A stretch of DNA of 64,000 nucleotides, taken from positions 133,184 to 197,183 of the forward strand of contig LUCM01011241.1 of the NCBI GenBank assembly GCA_008360955.1, written 5' to 3'. The stretch's first letter is position 1. Every line of letters starts with the position of its first letter. The notes beneath the pieces are model-generated. The model saw only the letters and a list, made by a program, of their open reading frames with translations. It made no database searches and was not told where the DNA came from. Shown piece by piece: positions 40,001 through 53,284 of the stretch. The DNA comes from Fasciolopsis buskii. Taxonomy: Eukaryota > Platyhelminthes > Trematoda > Plagiorchiida > Fasciolidae. A program made the position numbers and the translations under genes.

Positions 40001-43000
40001 GTCCCCGTAAATATGAGAATAAAGAACCATTTCTGCAAAATCGATTTATTAATGGTTGGTTCCAATTCGATATTCTTCCGTTAATCACAACTGTATGCGT
40101 GATTGTCTCCGCCATTGTTGTGGATCATCGGCATTGTATACCCACCTCGTTCAGACCCCGGAGTGGGAACTCAAGATGAAGGGCTGTTTCGAACAAGGCT
40201 ATCAAATTAATTGCACTGGGTTTCGAGCTGCCACCCATCCTTGACTGTTTTTCATCTGACCACAACCGATTCTGGCAACCTAACGACTAAGATTCTTCCG
40301 TCATATTCGTTCCTTTTAGGTTCACGTCTCATTTCGGTCGAGTTAAATATGCACTGTCAATTATTGCCATTAGGAATGAAATAGGTATACGGGGCTTCCC
40401 TAATTTTCGTTGCTATTCTGGATGTAGGCAGTTTGAGGTGAATCATTCGATTGCATTTAACTTCATCGCTAGCTACTCTCCGCATTGTCACACGATCCAC
40501 TGTGCCTACCCTATTACCATAAACTGTTTTTCCAAACAACACTTACGACTTTTTTCAGTCAGTCCCTTATCTCTTGGGTCATCCCATCTGTTATTCTGTC
40601 TGTCAAATGCATCGGCAACAGCTACGATGGACTGGTTTTGTGTCGTATCATTGCGAAAAGTCAGTTCATTTGTGACTACGATTTGTTCGCAACTGGCAGT
40701 TATTCCTAAAGTCAGATTCCGGAAGAGAAAAAAATTGCTAAACAGTCGACTCATCCCATCCGGGTGAGAATGCCAAGACACTGAAACAATTTCCAAGGTT
40801 CACACAAAGTTGTCATAAATTATCGTCTAACTTGCATATTGACAACTGAGTCAAGTTGATCATTATTAATCAGATTCGTTATGTAACATTTGTAATCTCA
40901 TTTCACTGATAACCTGACAAATCATCACCAACTTTGGCCCATGTTCTTTGGGAGTAACGACCATAAAGTTGCAAAATTTTCAGCCATTTGACTAATTGAA
41001 ACGTGGCAGCTCTTTTTGATGAAAATAAGAGGATCAAGTGGGCATTGTGGTTCACCGGGGTAGCAGGTTTACTTGTGACAATCTCGTCTAATCCTGGACA
41101 GCTAAGACACAATGAAATCATTTGATATGCATTATCAGTCCTAACTTTTTCTTGGAAACAATTTGGCCTTTGCATCCGTGTTCGGAATAGTTAGCAAAAC
41201 CTTGTCCACCTTTACTCCGATATCCACAATGACTTACAAGCGTGCTGCAGCATTAAGTCCACGTGGTTTTGTGCTGCTCCGTCTCAAGGTCGTTGGTAAA
41301 CCTAACAACGTGGTTCGAAAAATGATCGAATTTGAGAGGGGTTGCTCGTCACAGCTGTAACGTCCAGCTGTAACGCAGTCCAAATACCGCAGATATGTAA
41401 CGCGTTACTTCACTTCGTGGATGGTTAGATTTTCCAGGATTAAAGCGAATGGAATGGTTGAATCAATCCCGATAAGTGAGAATGCACAACTCACTGAACC
41501 TTACTGACCGAATGGAGATTTGCGAACTGGCTTTACCATCCAAACACGGGACATGAGTGTCCCCTTAAAGTCAGTGGTTTGAATGACACGATAGTGGGTA
41601 AGAAAAAGCCTCAGTGGTCACGAGCTATCAAACGGTGCTGTCTGTTTTCCAATCCTCATCACGTGTCTTCTGCTTGAACCTATGATTTGATCCTTCCGCA
41701 TTTGTCAAGTATTGACTGAAAGACTTTTCAAATGGATCTTAGCCACTTTGGTCAGTAGGCTCTTGTCCATGTCCTCGTGTTCTAGGATCTATAAAAGTTT
41801 CACAGTTTATCATCGACGGACAAAGTCCCACGAGATATTCGTTTGAAGTCCACTTCCCTGAGCTGTTGCATCAGTAAAATGAAATGAAACAACAACCCAT
41901 AATATCGAACTACCACAAGGTTCGAGCAAGCGAAAACATCCAAAACTCTATTAGTTGTGGCATGTTAAAATCTCCAAAATATGCCTCAAGATGATTCCGC
42001 TTCTATTGGCTCTGAAATCTAAACGGGCCAACTGAAAGCACACGACAAATGTTTTTATTTACATTTTATCTAACTTAAAAAATCAAACATGCGCATTGTG
42101 GTAGGTGTGACCGGACCAATTCATCGGGCCCATTTGCACATGCGCTTACGCGAGCACTCACACACACGTACATCTATACACACACGGCCATGGGTATGCG
42201 CAAACACCCGCTCCTCCGATTCACATTCCGTCATCTCACGCAAATTCTCTCGAAAAGTATAATGTCAAAACATCTGATTTTCCCACAATTACCGGGTTTC
42301 GGTTTTACCACAAACTCCGTTCAACGCGTGTCCACCCATCAACCCCACGCCGGCAGGTCTCGGAGTTCCGATGATTGACGTGTTTATTTTTTCGCTTGAA
42401 TAGTTAGTTAACTTGCCGAGTTTTCCGGTCTTCAGTGATGTTAGTGACAACCTGTCCGAGACATTATCACGCGGTTTTTCACTCTAGCTCTGTTCTCGTT
42501 CCACCCCAGCAACATTTTCAAAGCACTCAGATCACACCCACCGACCCACCCAACCTCACACACACACACCCGCACAAACACAAAAACAGTAGACAAACAC
42601 CATTGAAAAAATCTTTTCATTCACCATTCTAACTACAATTGAGGCACCGAACATATAAAAAGACTTAGATGTTAACCGGAGATGTAGAATAACCAAAGAA
42701 AAATGCGCGAATTCATTACATTGGCAATATCATTTGCCTGGTTTTCAGTGTAATCTGCGAAGTCAAATGGACTGCATGCTCTTCGACCGAGAGCCGCCGC
42801 AGCTGGCATGTGATAAAGCGGTCTCCGTTATTGACTAAATAGTGTGAGAAATGAGAAAACGTTTACTGGCATAGTGGTTTGAAGAAGGCATAATATTGAT
42901 TAGCCCTGCTATTCAACATTCAAGACCGCGGTGGAACTGAAAGAGATGTACAATGCCGCCCAACTCATTGGAACATTTGCCGTTTCGTCAGACTGACTGT

Positions 43001-46000
43001 CAGCTGACCAATAGCTAGACGATTCCATCAGACCGGCCAAAATCTGCGATTTATGGCCAGTGGCCCTAAAATATCCGGAGGTGTATTGATGCTGCATCAT
43101 TTGCTGCATGATTCTGACAAACCGGTGGACTCCTCCGGAGATCGCTCGGCATCGATGAGGCTCCATTCCTTACCATTATTTCCAGTTCGCGTCCCATTCC
43201 GAGCGCAACGAATGTGCGATGCTAATGAACCATAACAAGACCGGGATAACTGCCTGGTAATTTCGTCGTTTCCTACGACTGTGCCGAGATCATGTGCAGC
43301 ACGAAGGATCCTTTCTAGCATCATTTCAGTTTCCTAGATTTCTTGCCAAAAACATTGTCAGTAAGATGTTTCATGTCCAAAGAAATCCGTGAGATAAAAT
43401 GTTCAGCGCAAAAATTCGACATTCCTACGTGTAATTCTCGTGAGTACAGTCCATTCGTTTATCTCTCGCTTATTCCAAATGCACACGCGGAGTTGTTCAG
43501 ATCCAACTTTGACAAACTAGAACAGTGCAAAAAGTTGCCAAGACGAAAGGCAATCAGCTAAAGAGATTTCTGTTTGTTTACTTTACATTTTCCACCTACT
43601 GCGTGAAAAGGAAAAGACATCAGTCTATCCCAGAAGATGGAGCAATTATTTGTTGGAAGAAATCAATAGCATAGACTGTTTAGGTGTACTCAGTACATCA
43701 AATAGTAGACAAACATCGACCAGTTTACAAAAAGCGAGCCAATCAATACTTCTCGTGTTGGCTTAAAATATAAACATTGAAAACTAGGTTTCTGGAGGTC
43801 CAGTTCGAGAAAATACCACAGTAGACATTTATCCATCTGGTTGGATTTCCTGCAGACGTGCAACATCATAGAAAGTGTTTAACTATATGGAACGAAGGGT
43901 AGCATAGCATGATTTAGATAAAAGATTTCTGTCGCATCTCAGTAAAGTTAGTTTCATCAAGACCAAATGATGTAAGGAGTGTATCGAAAAATCGATTCAC
44001 CATGTATTGGTTTTAATTGTGAGTGATATAATGTTAATAACAAAGTTCAAGGTACACACATTCAGAAACACACACAGACAACTAAGCATCATTTGGCAGG
44101 TGACCGTTCCCTCAGTCATTTGATTGTAAAAGATGCCTTAAGAAAGACTACCTACGGTAGTCGAAACTTTGGCATATTACATCTACCAACAACGCTGTGT
44201 CATCAAAATTATATCATACATGATTAAAGATAGTTTTGCTCTGTGTATTCCCCATAGATTACCATTTCCGTCTAGGGGGTCATTGCCATTCAAAAAGCTT
44301 CCAACAATGGGTAACCATGTGGAGCGATCGAATTTTTCCTGCACCAGAAAAGTCTGCTCTGCTGATCTATTAGTTCAATCGGAATTGTATTGTTACCGAG
44401 GTCCTTGCCAAACTGAGCTCGCTGACTACTGTCATTGGAGATCCATTGACCTAATGGAACAAAACCTGGAGAACATACTGTTTTTAGAGAAGGAATATTT
44501 GTCTGCACTGCGATATGAATGATGGTTTTTGTGTTGAAATATTCCACCTGCGACTGACAAAGTTAATCGTCGAACAGCATGTGAAATTTGGATAATTATA
44601 ATGGGCAGTTTCTTGTAGTTAATTGAAATTAAATGAGGCAAACTTACCACACATTGCCGGCGAATACGAAATCAACACATGATATTTTTGAAATAAGTTG
44701 ATCAACATGCGCCAATCATGTTTCGGATGGTCGCGATCAAGAAGATGAATAGTAAAACGAAAGAATTATTCTAGAACTTCTCGGATATGGATTTCTTGAG
44801 TCTGTGCCATCCTCAGACTATTTGGCAACTTGGTTGAAACTAGGTCATCCAAACAGCCCATTTGAATTCGAGCATAAAATGAAATTAGTAGAACAGGTGA
44901 CCAAATAGTTTATTGGAAAAACAACCGAATTGACTATTCCACTGGTGTGTTAGTACTGAACGCGCAACCGTAAGTGGCAATAAGCATTGGAAGTATTTTA
45001 GCCCTAAAAAGTTTAAATTATTGTGCGTCCTAACATTCATCGAAAATTGATCCCAGAGATTTATTTCGAACGTATATTGGTGACTAACACATAGAGAAGA
45101 CAGACAACTTGAATTGATTTGTGGTTGACTGTATTCTGCTACCATGTTCCATGTCTGCATATGATCCCATAGGCCTTCCCTACGAGACGAACTTGCTGGG
45201 CTGTACTATACCAGCCATGTTAATCTTTCGGACAACAGTAATAAGAATTCTTCGTTATGCCTTTATATGGATTATGTTGCATGGATTTTTGTTGCAAGAC
45301 TGCCCTGACAGCAAACGTAAAAGCCTAATGCTGTTCAAAACAGTTTGTCTTTCAAACAAACTGTCAGAATAACCGAACAAATAAACCAGTTGTAATTTGG
45401 GCAATCCGTGGTCAACACATGTTTCTTAGCTATCGGGCAAACCTCTCCTCGATTCATGCACATTTGAAATGCATCAGCAAAGTTGCGCTGTGTGAATTTT
45501 CTCAGGTGTTCTCCACTTGAATTTGTAACTTTTGTAAAGTAGACAGTAAAATACACAACAAAACATTACAAAAAATGGAACACACATTCGTTGGCCAAGT
45601 CTTAATCAGCTGACCAATGTTTTTCAGTCTCGCTTCTTGCACAAATAAGTTCTTACTTAATTTTGCTCATTCACAAAACTAATGAGAATGAAAAAAACAT
45701 TACCATTGACAAGATGAACACATTTTTCGCTTTTTTCCGAACGCGTAACATTTGGACAGGATTTTTGTGTCAGGATTGCCACAACTCATTAGAGGTTACT
45801 AAATCCAAGCGTGGTTGGCTTTTGCCGAAACTCAACTCTGAATGTTTCGAATCTCGAGACTGATCACCAAGTCATGCATTTACGTTCCGTGTTAAGGGAT
45901 TACAAAATTTCCGGTACACAAACGAAATTTTTGTACTAACCTATTTTTATTTTTACAGACCATCCTGATGGTGCAGGCATCCGCCTGAGGCCAAAACTCT

Positions 46001-46954
46001 GAAAGTTCCTTTTTGAATTTCAAACGCATCCCCGAAAACATTTACATATTTCCCAGTCATCTGTGATACTAAGCCTTTGAGCCATGTAGGTTCAGATGGT
46101 CCCTAGATTTCTGGGGTTGCGAAGGAGACAACGAATACTTTTTGACTCTCAACTATTGCCAGTATTCTCACAAATCACATGGTTGCCTGCACGACGGAGT
46201 AAAAGTATCTATATAGATCTACTGCATCAATGAACGAGTTTGTACAAATTAGACCGCATTTTGCACACTTCTTGCATTGTTAACGAGCTGGTGTTTAATG
46301 CCTGAACAAGTAAATGAAGAACTTCTATCGATTTTGTGTTGATTGACTAAAAAATAACAGTTCACGGTCTTTCGGCACGAAAATCACGTGATTTGAACGG
46401 CCACAAGTTACACATCACTTTCAGACTGATTTTCTTACTAGTTTAATGTGGTCCATTCATATTTTCGCACGCAAATAGAATAATATTTTAGAGTTACATG
46501 GTCCAACATGCTAGGAACTTTCTATATTCGCGCTGGCAGCATCTCCGCATTTGTCCGTCGGTTTGGCTCGATCCTTCCGAAAATGTTCATCAAATAGAAG
46601 TTATTTTGCTCTAGAACTAAACACAACCATTTGACACTGACTAGTATGTAACATTTTCGTGGGCTGTTTTTTTTCTTTATGCTTACCATATTGTCCGCGA
46701 CAAATGTAGCACAACTGCGTTACAACAAATGCCGTAAAAAACAACGATTTTCGAAAACCTTTCACCGGTACCGGGGATGTGCGTTTATGCATGTTTGGTT
46801 TTACCTCGAAAGTGTTTTCTTCTCTTTTGCAAGTCCAAATGCAGGATAAACTTACAAAATAAGGTAACTCAGTTTATTCTAAAAAATACCGCGGTAATGA
46901 TCGAATAGTATGCGAGATGGAAAACAGAACGAACTGGCCCTGTCCGAAGCGTCA

Positions 46955-47030
46955 AACAGGTAGTGGCGTTGTTCCAAACGACTAAATAATGAATCCGAGC
47001 GGAAAGGGTTCGAACTGAACAATGCTGGAT
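46955..47030 (+). repeat. tRNA-derived SINE-like segment in intron 1
   Basis: GTAGTGGCGTTGTTCCAAAC (46960-46979) is A-box-like and GGGTTCGAACT (47006-47016) is a near-perfect B box. The intervening AATAATGAATCCGAGCGG gives a slightly long A-to-B distance of about 43 bases. No acceptor stem is visible. Same strand as the gene. Confidence 0.4.
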
Positions 47031-47572
47031 TTTAGCCCAGTTCATCGGCAGTCAATTGGAAATACTGTACACAAGCAATTGAGGGATTATTTTGCAACCT
47101 CACTTGAATAGGCCGTGACGTTCGACTGAGTACCTGTCGAAATGTGACTTCATCGATTACCCAACCGACCGGGTGTGTGGGTGACCTAGCTATTTAATGA
47201 GCTCAGCGTGAGTTTCACACTCGGGTAGGCACACCACTTATTGCTTTGTGGACGTTTGATGTTATCTTCAGAACTTACTGTTGCGTACTTCATTCGTCGT
47301 GAGAAATACCCGAAAATGAGTCCTTAATTGAACAAAACTCTGGTAGTTGAAGATGAAGAAGGAGAATTTTACAATCCCGGCATTGTTTTTAAATGATCCC
47401 CGGTTACTTAACTAAGCGAATATGCCTTCGTGATTCAATTTAATGGGAATGATTTGCTTCCCGAGCACCTGTAGAGTAACTGTAATTTACAAGATAATTA
47501 TTCACAAGGATGAAAGTAAACGAATGTTTTGCATCCATCGTTCAACGTGATCACGGGCCGTGAAAGGCTTCC

Positions 47573-47599
47573 CACTAGCTTCACTAGCTTCACTAGCTT
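47573..47599. repeat. Three perfect copies of a 9-base unit
   Basis: CACTAGCTT three times in a row, followed by a partial fourth copy (CA). A small tandem repeat within intron 1. Confidence 0.9.
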
Positions 47600-49439
47600 C
47601 ATCGAGCCGATAGGATGGAGACAAAGTTCATTAGGATAGGTAATTTTGTTAAAATCTTTCAACCGCGAAATGAACGACTGCGACCAGCATGAGTAACAAT
47701 CCATCAATCATCCATGAGGATGTTGACTACGATGATGTCAGTGCTACGCATTTGTGAGCCTGTGTCTTTACACGTTGACTGATGCCAGTTCGTACAGCTG
47801 GCGACCGACTCAATTCGGAACACCATTGTTTTCAAGAGGATAGCACAGGTTAGGTGTGCATCTACTATAGCTCAAGGTAACCAAATCGACAAGTGAGGCT
47901 AATTTGAATTACTGGTGACAAAAACTGACGTGATGTTTTATGAAAACAGTTCGAACAGCGGTGTGTGAACAATAACTGGGATTATTCTAACGTGGCCTGG
48001 CGGAGGGGGAGTAGGAATTGCTAATGGTTCCTCCACCTTTGTCACGTGAAACGAAATAAGCAACAGATGAATGAATGTTTGTACATTTGGACTTCTATTG
48101 GAACATTTAAAGCCTGAGACTTCCCGACGGTTATTTTGTGCCCCTTATTTTGGCAATTTGAAGCCGAGTAAAGCCATTAGCTTGATTTGAAAAAAAAACA
48201 TACGATTCCCATCTGCCTGTGAAATTCAATTGATCGAATGCCGAACTGTTTGAGAGATTGTAGATCCCCGACGGAATAACACCACATCAAATTACCGCTT
48301 GTCCTGTTTCATCGTGGTAAAAATGTAAACAACAGAACACAATCAAGCTGGAAAGTCGTGCATGTTATGCAAGGGTCTTTGACAAGTGGCTTTAGAGCAA
48401 TCCGAGGCAGACCACTGCTTGTACGTTCTTCTGTGAAGGTAAAAATCGATAACCTTTGGAAAGCCTCGATTTCCGTGACTTTCAGTCAGCTGCAGCACTG
48501 CATTACGCGACCTCAAGAATGTCGATCATCAGGATGAGTGAGCACCATGAAACATTGGCTCGTCAGAAATATACAACCGAGAAAATTCGATATCCGGATT
48601 GATCGACCGTGTTAATGATCACTAATCAGTTCAGTATACACTTTCCGGAAACTTCAGCAGCCGAAATTCCGGCTGGGGGCTTAGGATTGGACTACTTTCC
48701 GAAATCTAAAAAAGGAAACAAAAGAATTTTCTCACCGAGTGAATTTCCCGGTTGATTTAAAAAATCGTATTCCACGCATTAGGAAGCATCGCCCACTGAG
48801 CCAGAGAGAGATTTGAATAGCATGGAAAACTGATTAGATTTCACACTCAACAAAGCCACGAGGTAGACAACAGTAAGAGCTACACGTGTGAATCGCTTGC
48901 CATTGGCCGGGGAACTGTGTCTGGACTGGGGAAAAAATACAATTGCGTGCATGTCAATGGAACTTAGTAGACGAGAACATTTTTCATGACCAAATGTTTA
49001 TGAAGCTGCTACTTTCGTTCTAGAATGAATATTTAATGGAACAATTAGTTCAGTATCGTTTACCGTAATTGCTGTCACTTCTTTGATGGTCATTTGGATA
49101 GAACAATCCCTGTCGGTGATGACCAAGCGTAGTAGTTATCTACATGCCTCCCAGTGGATAATGTTATTTTTACAAGAGTTGAACTAATTTGGCACTTTAC
49201 AAATGGGTCACTCACGCCTAGTAGATATCTGGTACGAATTTGAATAGGAAACAACCCATGGACTCAGATTAGTTGTTTTCTTTTCATTTGTTTTTTTTTT
49301 CTCGTTGCCTGGACAATTTCGCGCGTGTGAATCGTCAAGCGTGCGACGACAAATGCAGTTCGACCTTCATCGAGTTCCTAAGTTCCATAGTCTAATGTCT
49401 CAATGGTTCACTGTTTGCGGATTTTCGATCCACTCAGCT

Positions 49440-49450
49440 CCCCCCCCCCC
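49440..49450. repeat. Poly-C tract
   Basis: Eleven consecutive C residues, isolated in otherwise mixed sequence. Confidence 0.9.
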
Positions 49451-50301
49451 AATGGGCGTAATGTTCTCCTATGCCTTTATTTTACTAACGTCCACGTGCC
49501 TTGACACACACGTTTTCCTAACTCGGCTACACTTAGTCAGTGCGCGACATACTCGACACAAAATATCAAATCCAGTTTCATCCCGGTAACAAAACTGTCC
49601 ATCAGAAAGTGAAAACAATTCCTCGGGAAATTTATCAAAACATACATAATAATAAAATCTATTCTATTATAAGAAATGTTCTGTGTGCCATACTAGAACG
49701 GTCATTTTTCTTTCCCTACTTTACTCTCAGATACCACACACATGAAACCGACATGTTGCTACTCCTCACAAGTTAAAAATAACTGAAGGTTATCAGGTCG
49801 ATGTGTTTGCATTCTCGACACTGTCTCAGTTTTTGGCTGACCATTAGTGACTCCAACAGCAGGAAGCACACAGTTTTGTTCCATTCAGATTCAGTATCTT
49901 CCGTCGTGGTTAAAGTAAGATCCCTCTAAATGGGATCCGAATCCATGAACAGTTTAGTATGGACTGTTCATGCTACCTTCAATCTGAGCTCATTTTAGTC
50001 CTACTTACTCTTACTTTCTCGTCCAGACTTTAAAAGTAGTCTTTAAATCAATCCCTATTTGAATCACATTAACAGCTCTTAGCACCCAGGTTGCATTCCA
50101 AATGCAACGCATTCTTTATGGTTTTACCATCTGATATTCGCGTACACTAATTACACTGTTGATGCTGTTGGAAATATAACGTTTCCGTCAATCCTAACCA
50201 GCAGTATCGACTTCGAATCTGTTCAGCAATCGTTAGCGCTTGAACATCATTTGCAATATTTCCTTCCGGCAATGTGCAACTAAGAATGTCGATGCTTTGC
50301 C

Positions 50302-50360
50302 CTTTCTCTACCTCTGCTTCTTCTTCGTCTTCTGCTTCTTCCGTCTCCTCTCGAGTCTTC
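50302..50360. repeat. Imperfect TTC/CTT pyrimidine tract
   Basis: About 60 bases of nearly pure pyrimidine triplets (CTCTGCTTCTTCTTCGTC pattern) in intron 1. Confidence 0.7.
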
Positions 50361-50809
50361 CGCTTACTTCATAACGTCATTGTCACCAACATTGACGTGA
50401 CCAACAATGCAGCCACCCCACGGGCATCACAACCACCAGCAAGTCTGTTCAGACTGTCGTGCTGACTATCACGTCCCCCGGGTTTGGCGAACGACCACGG
50501 GTCGCTTGGATATCCCGTTTCTCAAAATCTCCATCAACCTCAAGTATGATTGATGCCCGAATCGACTTGGAATAGTGGCAAATATTTATCTTTGGGTGGT
50601 GGATACTGAGCAATCAGTTGTTAAACAAAATAGACATTTAAAATCTAGATTTGACTCGACCGAATTCGTTTCCTTTGTTTCCACGTTTTTCTCCAGTTCT
50701 CACGGACACAAAAGGCCCTGACCACTGACCAAATATAAATGTTCATTTAGACTTATTGTCTTCACATAGGTACGCAGAAGTGAGTGCCTGCGTTACGGGT
50801 ATTCGAACG

Positions 50810-50812
<3 letters not shown>

Positions 50813-50843
<31 letters not shown>
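50813..50843. repeat. (GT)n microsatellite
   Basis: About fifteen GT units without interruption. Confidence 0.9.
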
Positions 50844-50844
<1 letters not shown>

Positions 50845-53098
50845 AAGCATAGATTTCTTTTGCGGTGAGACAAGCGAATGGGTAGAATTAGGAAAACATC
50901 AATTGTCTGACACGAGGTGCAACCAGTTCAAAAGTGGGGAGAATATTATTTATCGCACTGCGGTTGCTCAACCGGTCATTTTCCCACGAGTGATTTCTCA
51001 CAAGAAAAGCGCATACACAGGCAATGGTAATGTTTGAATCGTCACACGGATACTCTGGGTAGCTCCGGTTACCGATAACCCTTCTTTTAGGTCACAAGCG
51101 CCCATATTTTGGGTGATATAGGGAATACTGTTTTTCGGCAATTTTTTTTGCTTTTACGTGACTTCGGATAAAGCTGCTGAGATTGTAACTGGTGTGTTAT
51201 CCTACCTGATTGTTCAGGGCCAATGAGAGTCCGCAGGTTTTGGTTTGGGAAAACGCAGCATGCCTCAACAGATCAGGAATAAGAAGTTTGGTCGACTTAA
51301 AATTGGTGGTTCGTTAGCTTTCGGCTATGTCAAGCCTGACGTCTCGTCTGCGCCATCGAAGATGTCATGTTATTTAGAAACTTATTAGCAGTAGTGCTCG
51401 ACTGTTCACAGTCAGCTAAACTGCGAGTCTGGAGCTTGAACTGTAGCACCCTAGCAAGCTTTAGCTTCTGGATTGCACATTTGTCATAGGTGCGCATGCA
51501 TATTTGTAAGTCTCTAATCCCACTTGGGCAGTAATCGCCGTCGGAAGTTGCGTTGTAAAACTAATACGATGAGTGATTTTTACGCACTGAATGAGAAATT
51601 CTTGCAAACATAGGGCGATTTTCAAAATGACATGCGTGGCTTCTTCATTGATAGGTGAATAAGAAGTTGACGTCAGTGACACAAGCGATCATCCTGTTTC
51701 TAGGCCGCGATCCCTTTTGTGCCCTGGAACATGGATCGACAGAGCCGATTTTCGGATACTACTCTCGTCAGATTACGCAAAAGGAGCCTAAACACATTTA
51801 TGCATGAAATTTAGCTTCTTAATGGAGGGAAATTGATCTATACCTCCTTTTTTATACCTCGTATTGTCTACAGTGACAGACAGTGCATCTTGTGGACAAT
51901 GTCATTTATCCGCAAACCTAAATCGAAGACGGAAATGACTAATCTAACTGATAGATCAAACTAAGCAGCGGAACCCCGCCCAAGCTCCAGTAATGAACGA
52001 CAAGGTATGTTAGCTAGGACACAGGCATCACTGGATTCTTCGCTTCTTCACACAACCTGTAAGAATAAATTTTCTCTTCCATTCTTGTTCTTTGTGATAC
52101 TTAAGTTTCTGCATTTGACCCCATTTCAAATTCACAGATCATCATGGTTCTGGCAGGCTCTGTGTACATATTCAGTAGTTTTCAGCAAACTAGCTAATCT
52201 AGCTGTTCAGAAACCGAGTATTCAATTCTGGTCTCTAGGGCAATAATTTCGCCTGGAGCTACCAACACGGGTTGTTTTGAGTAAACAAATGAATCTACTG
52301 TGTTTTGTTCGTAATGACCGTTGCCAGAGTTTGTAGTCATTTAAATAAATGAGACGCCTGGGAACGCAAAACTTGCTACTTTGTATCCAATTACCCAAGT
52401 CGCTAGCTTAGATAAATAGTTCATCGAGGAAAAAGGCTAGCTGTCTCTCTCTCTCCCATTTACTCTGCCGTCTCCCATCCCTATCTGCTAGAAAGTGAAA
52501 GTCAATTGAATATCTCCAAATAGAATTACCAGATTTGTTTGCATCGGGTCTGTGCCACAACTGATTGACAGCTATCGTGACAACTGGCCGACTGTAACCA
52601 AACCACGGCCATTTGATGACCCGTGTTGGCCTTAATTCAAACCGGACCTGATCGATAAAATGACCGCCGGCAATCGGTCGCCATATGATAAGCTACAAAT
52701 CGAGATCGAGGTCACTCCTTCCTGGTTGACGGTGATCATTGTAGGGAGGTTTTGCCGCAAAAATTTCTATTAAATTCCGCAAATTGGAGCATAAATAAAA
52801 CTAAAATATTCCAACTTTGTTCCTTGGTTTCCACCTTAGATCGTGTGAGACGAAGTGCACCTGTAAGTCAGCTCATTTAAACTAGTGTAAATAGAAACTG
52901 ATTTAAATAGCTGATTATGTTATGATAGGAAATATCTTGGAAGAAGAGACAATTCTTATAATAAAATGTATTCCATTCACAATCCAACAAACAATCACAG
53001 TGTTGTAAACCGTTTTAAGGAGTTCATAAAACGATTCTTGTTTTGGCACTTTCTAATACAAGTTTCTAATCCACTTTTATTCTTTTTTTATGTACTAG

Positions 53099-53284
53099 GA
53101 TATGATCGATCTATTCCGGGCTATCAACGGTACAGGATTATCGGTGACGTGGGGCGTGGAGAGCATACGTTACAAATCACAGATGTACAACTCGACGATG
53201 CCGGCGAATACGAATGTCAAGTGACACCCGTTCCGGCCAACAATCATCCTTTGTTACGACGTAAAACCGAGCTGATTGTGTTGA
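53099..53284 (+). CDS. Exon 2 of the Ig gene: second half of Ig domain 1
   Basis: The 186-base exon (phase 1 at both ends, 62 codons) is preceded by CTTTTATTCTTTTTTTATGTACTAG and followed by GTGAGT at 53285. Residues 154-215 complete the first Ig domain: GYDRSIPGYQRYRIIGD, then LQITDVQLDDAGEYECQV with the D-x-G-x-Y-x-C signature and Cys193, the partner of Cys135 in exon 1. The PGYQRYRIIGD and GRGEHTLQI blocks are what one expects in the first Ig domain of nephrin/Sns and Kirrel proteins (compare the PRYR-G-D...G.. LxI pattern of that family), which is the main reason for the family call. The spacing C135-W146-C193 is normal for this kind of Ig domain. The exon is symmetrical and skipping it would keep the frame but destroy the domain. 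Confidence 0.9.

Larger units (their letters stand above)
27014..53098 (+). other. Intron 1 of the Ig gene (26,085 bases, phase 1)
   Basis: Bounded by GTGAGT at 27014 and by a pyrimidine tract ending TGTACTAG at 53098. The join G|GA restores a glycine codon and a continuous Ig domain, so no exon is missing between. Inside I find microsatellites, a tRNA-like segment at 46.96 kb and unremarkable AT-rich DNA. The longest open frames are 163 codons on the minus strand (27688-28179), 151 codons on the plus strand (28315-28770, no ATG near its start) and 141 codons with an ATG (29908-30333). None carries a motif I recognise and all are near chance length for this much sequence. Confidence 0.85.

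Noticed and set aside
49920..49965. GGGATCCGAATCC-like sequence as a reverse-strand tRNA B box
   Set aside because: No A box partner and no tRNA-like arm around it.
51461..51682. Minus-strand frame considered as a Penelope-like reverse transcriptase palm (CLQEFLIQC)
   Set aside because: The expected GSP-type motif and catalytic aspartates do not follow, so the resemblance is superficial.
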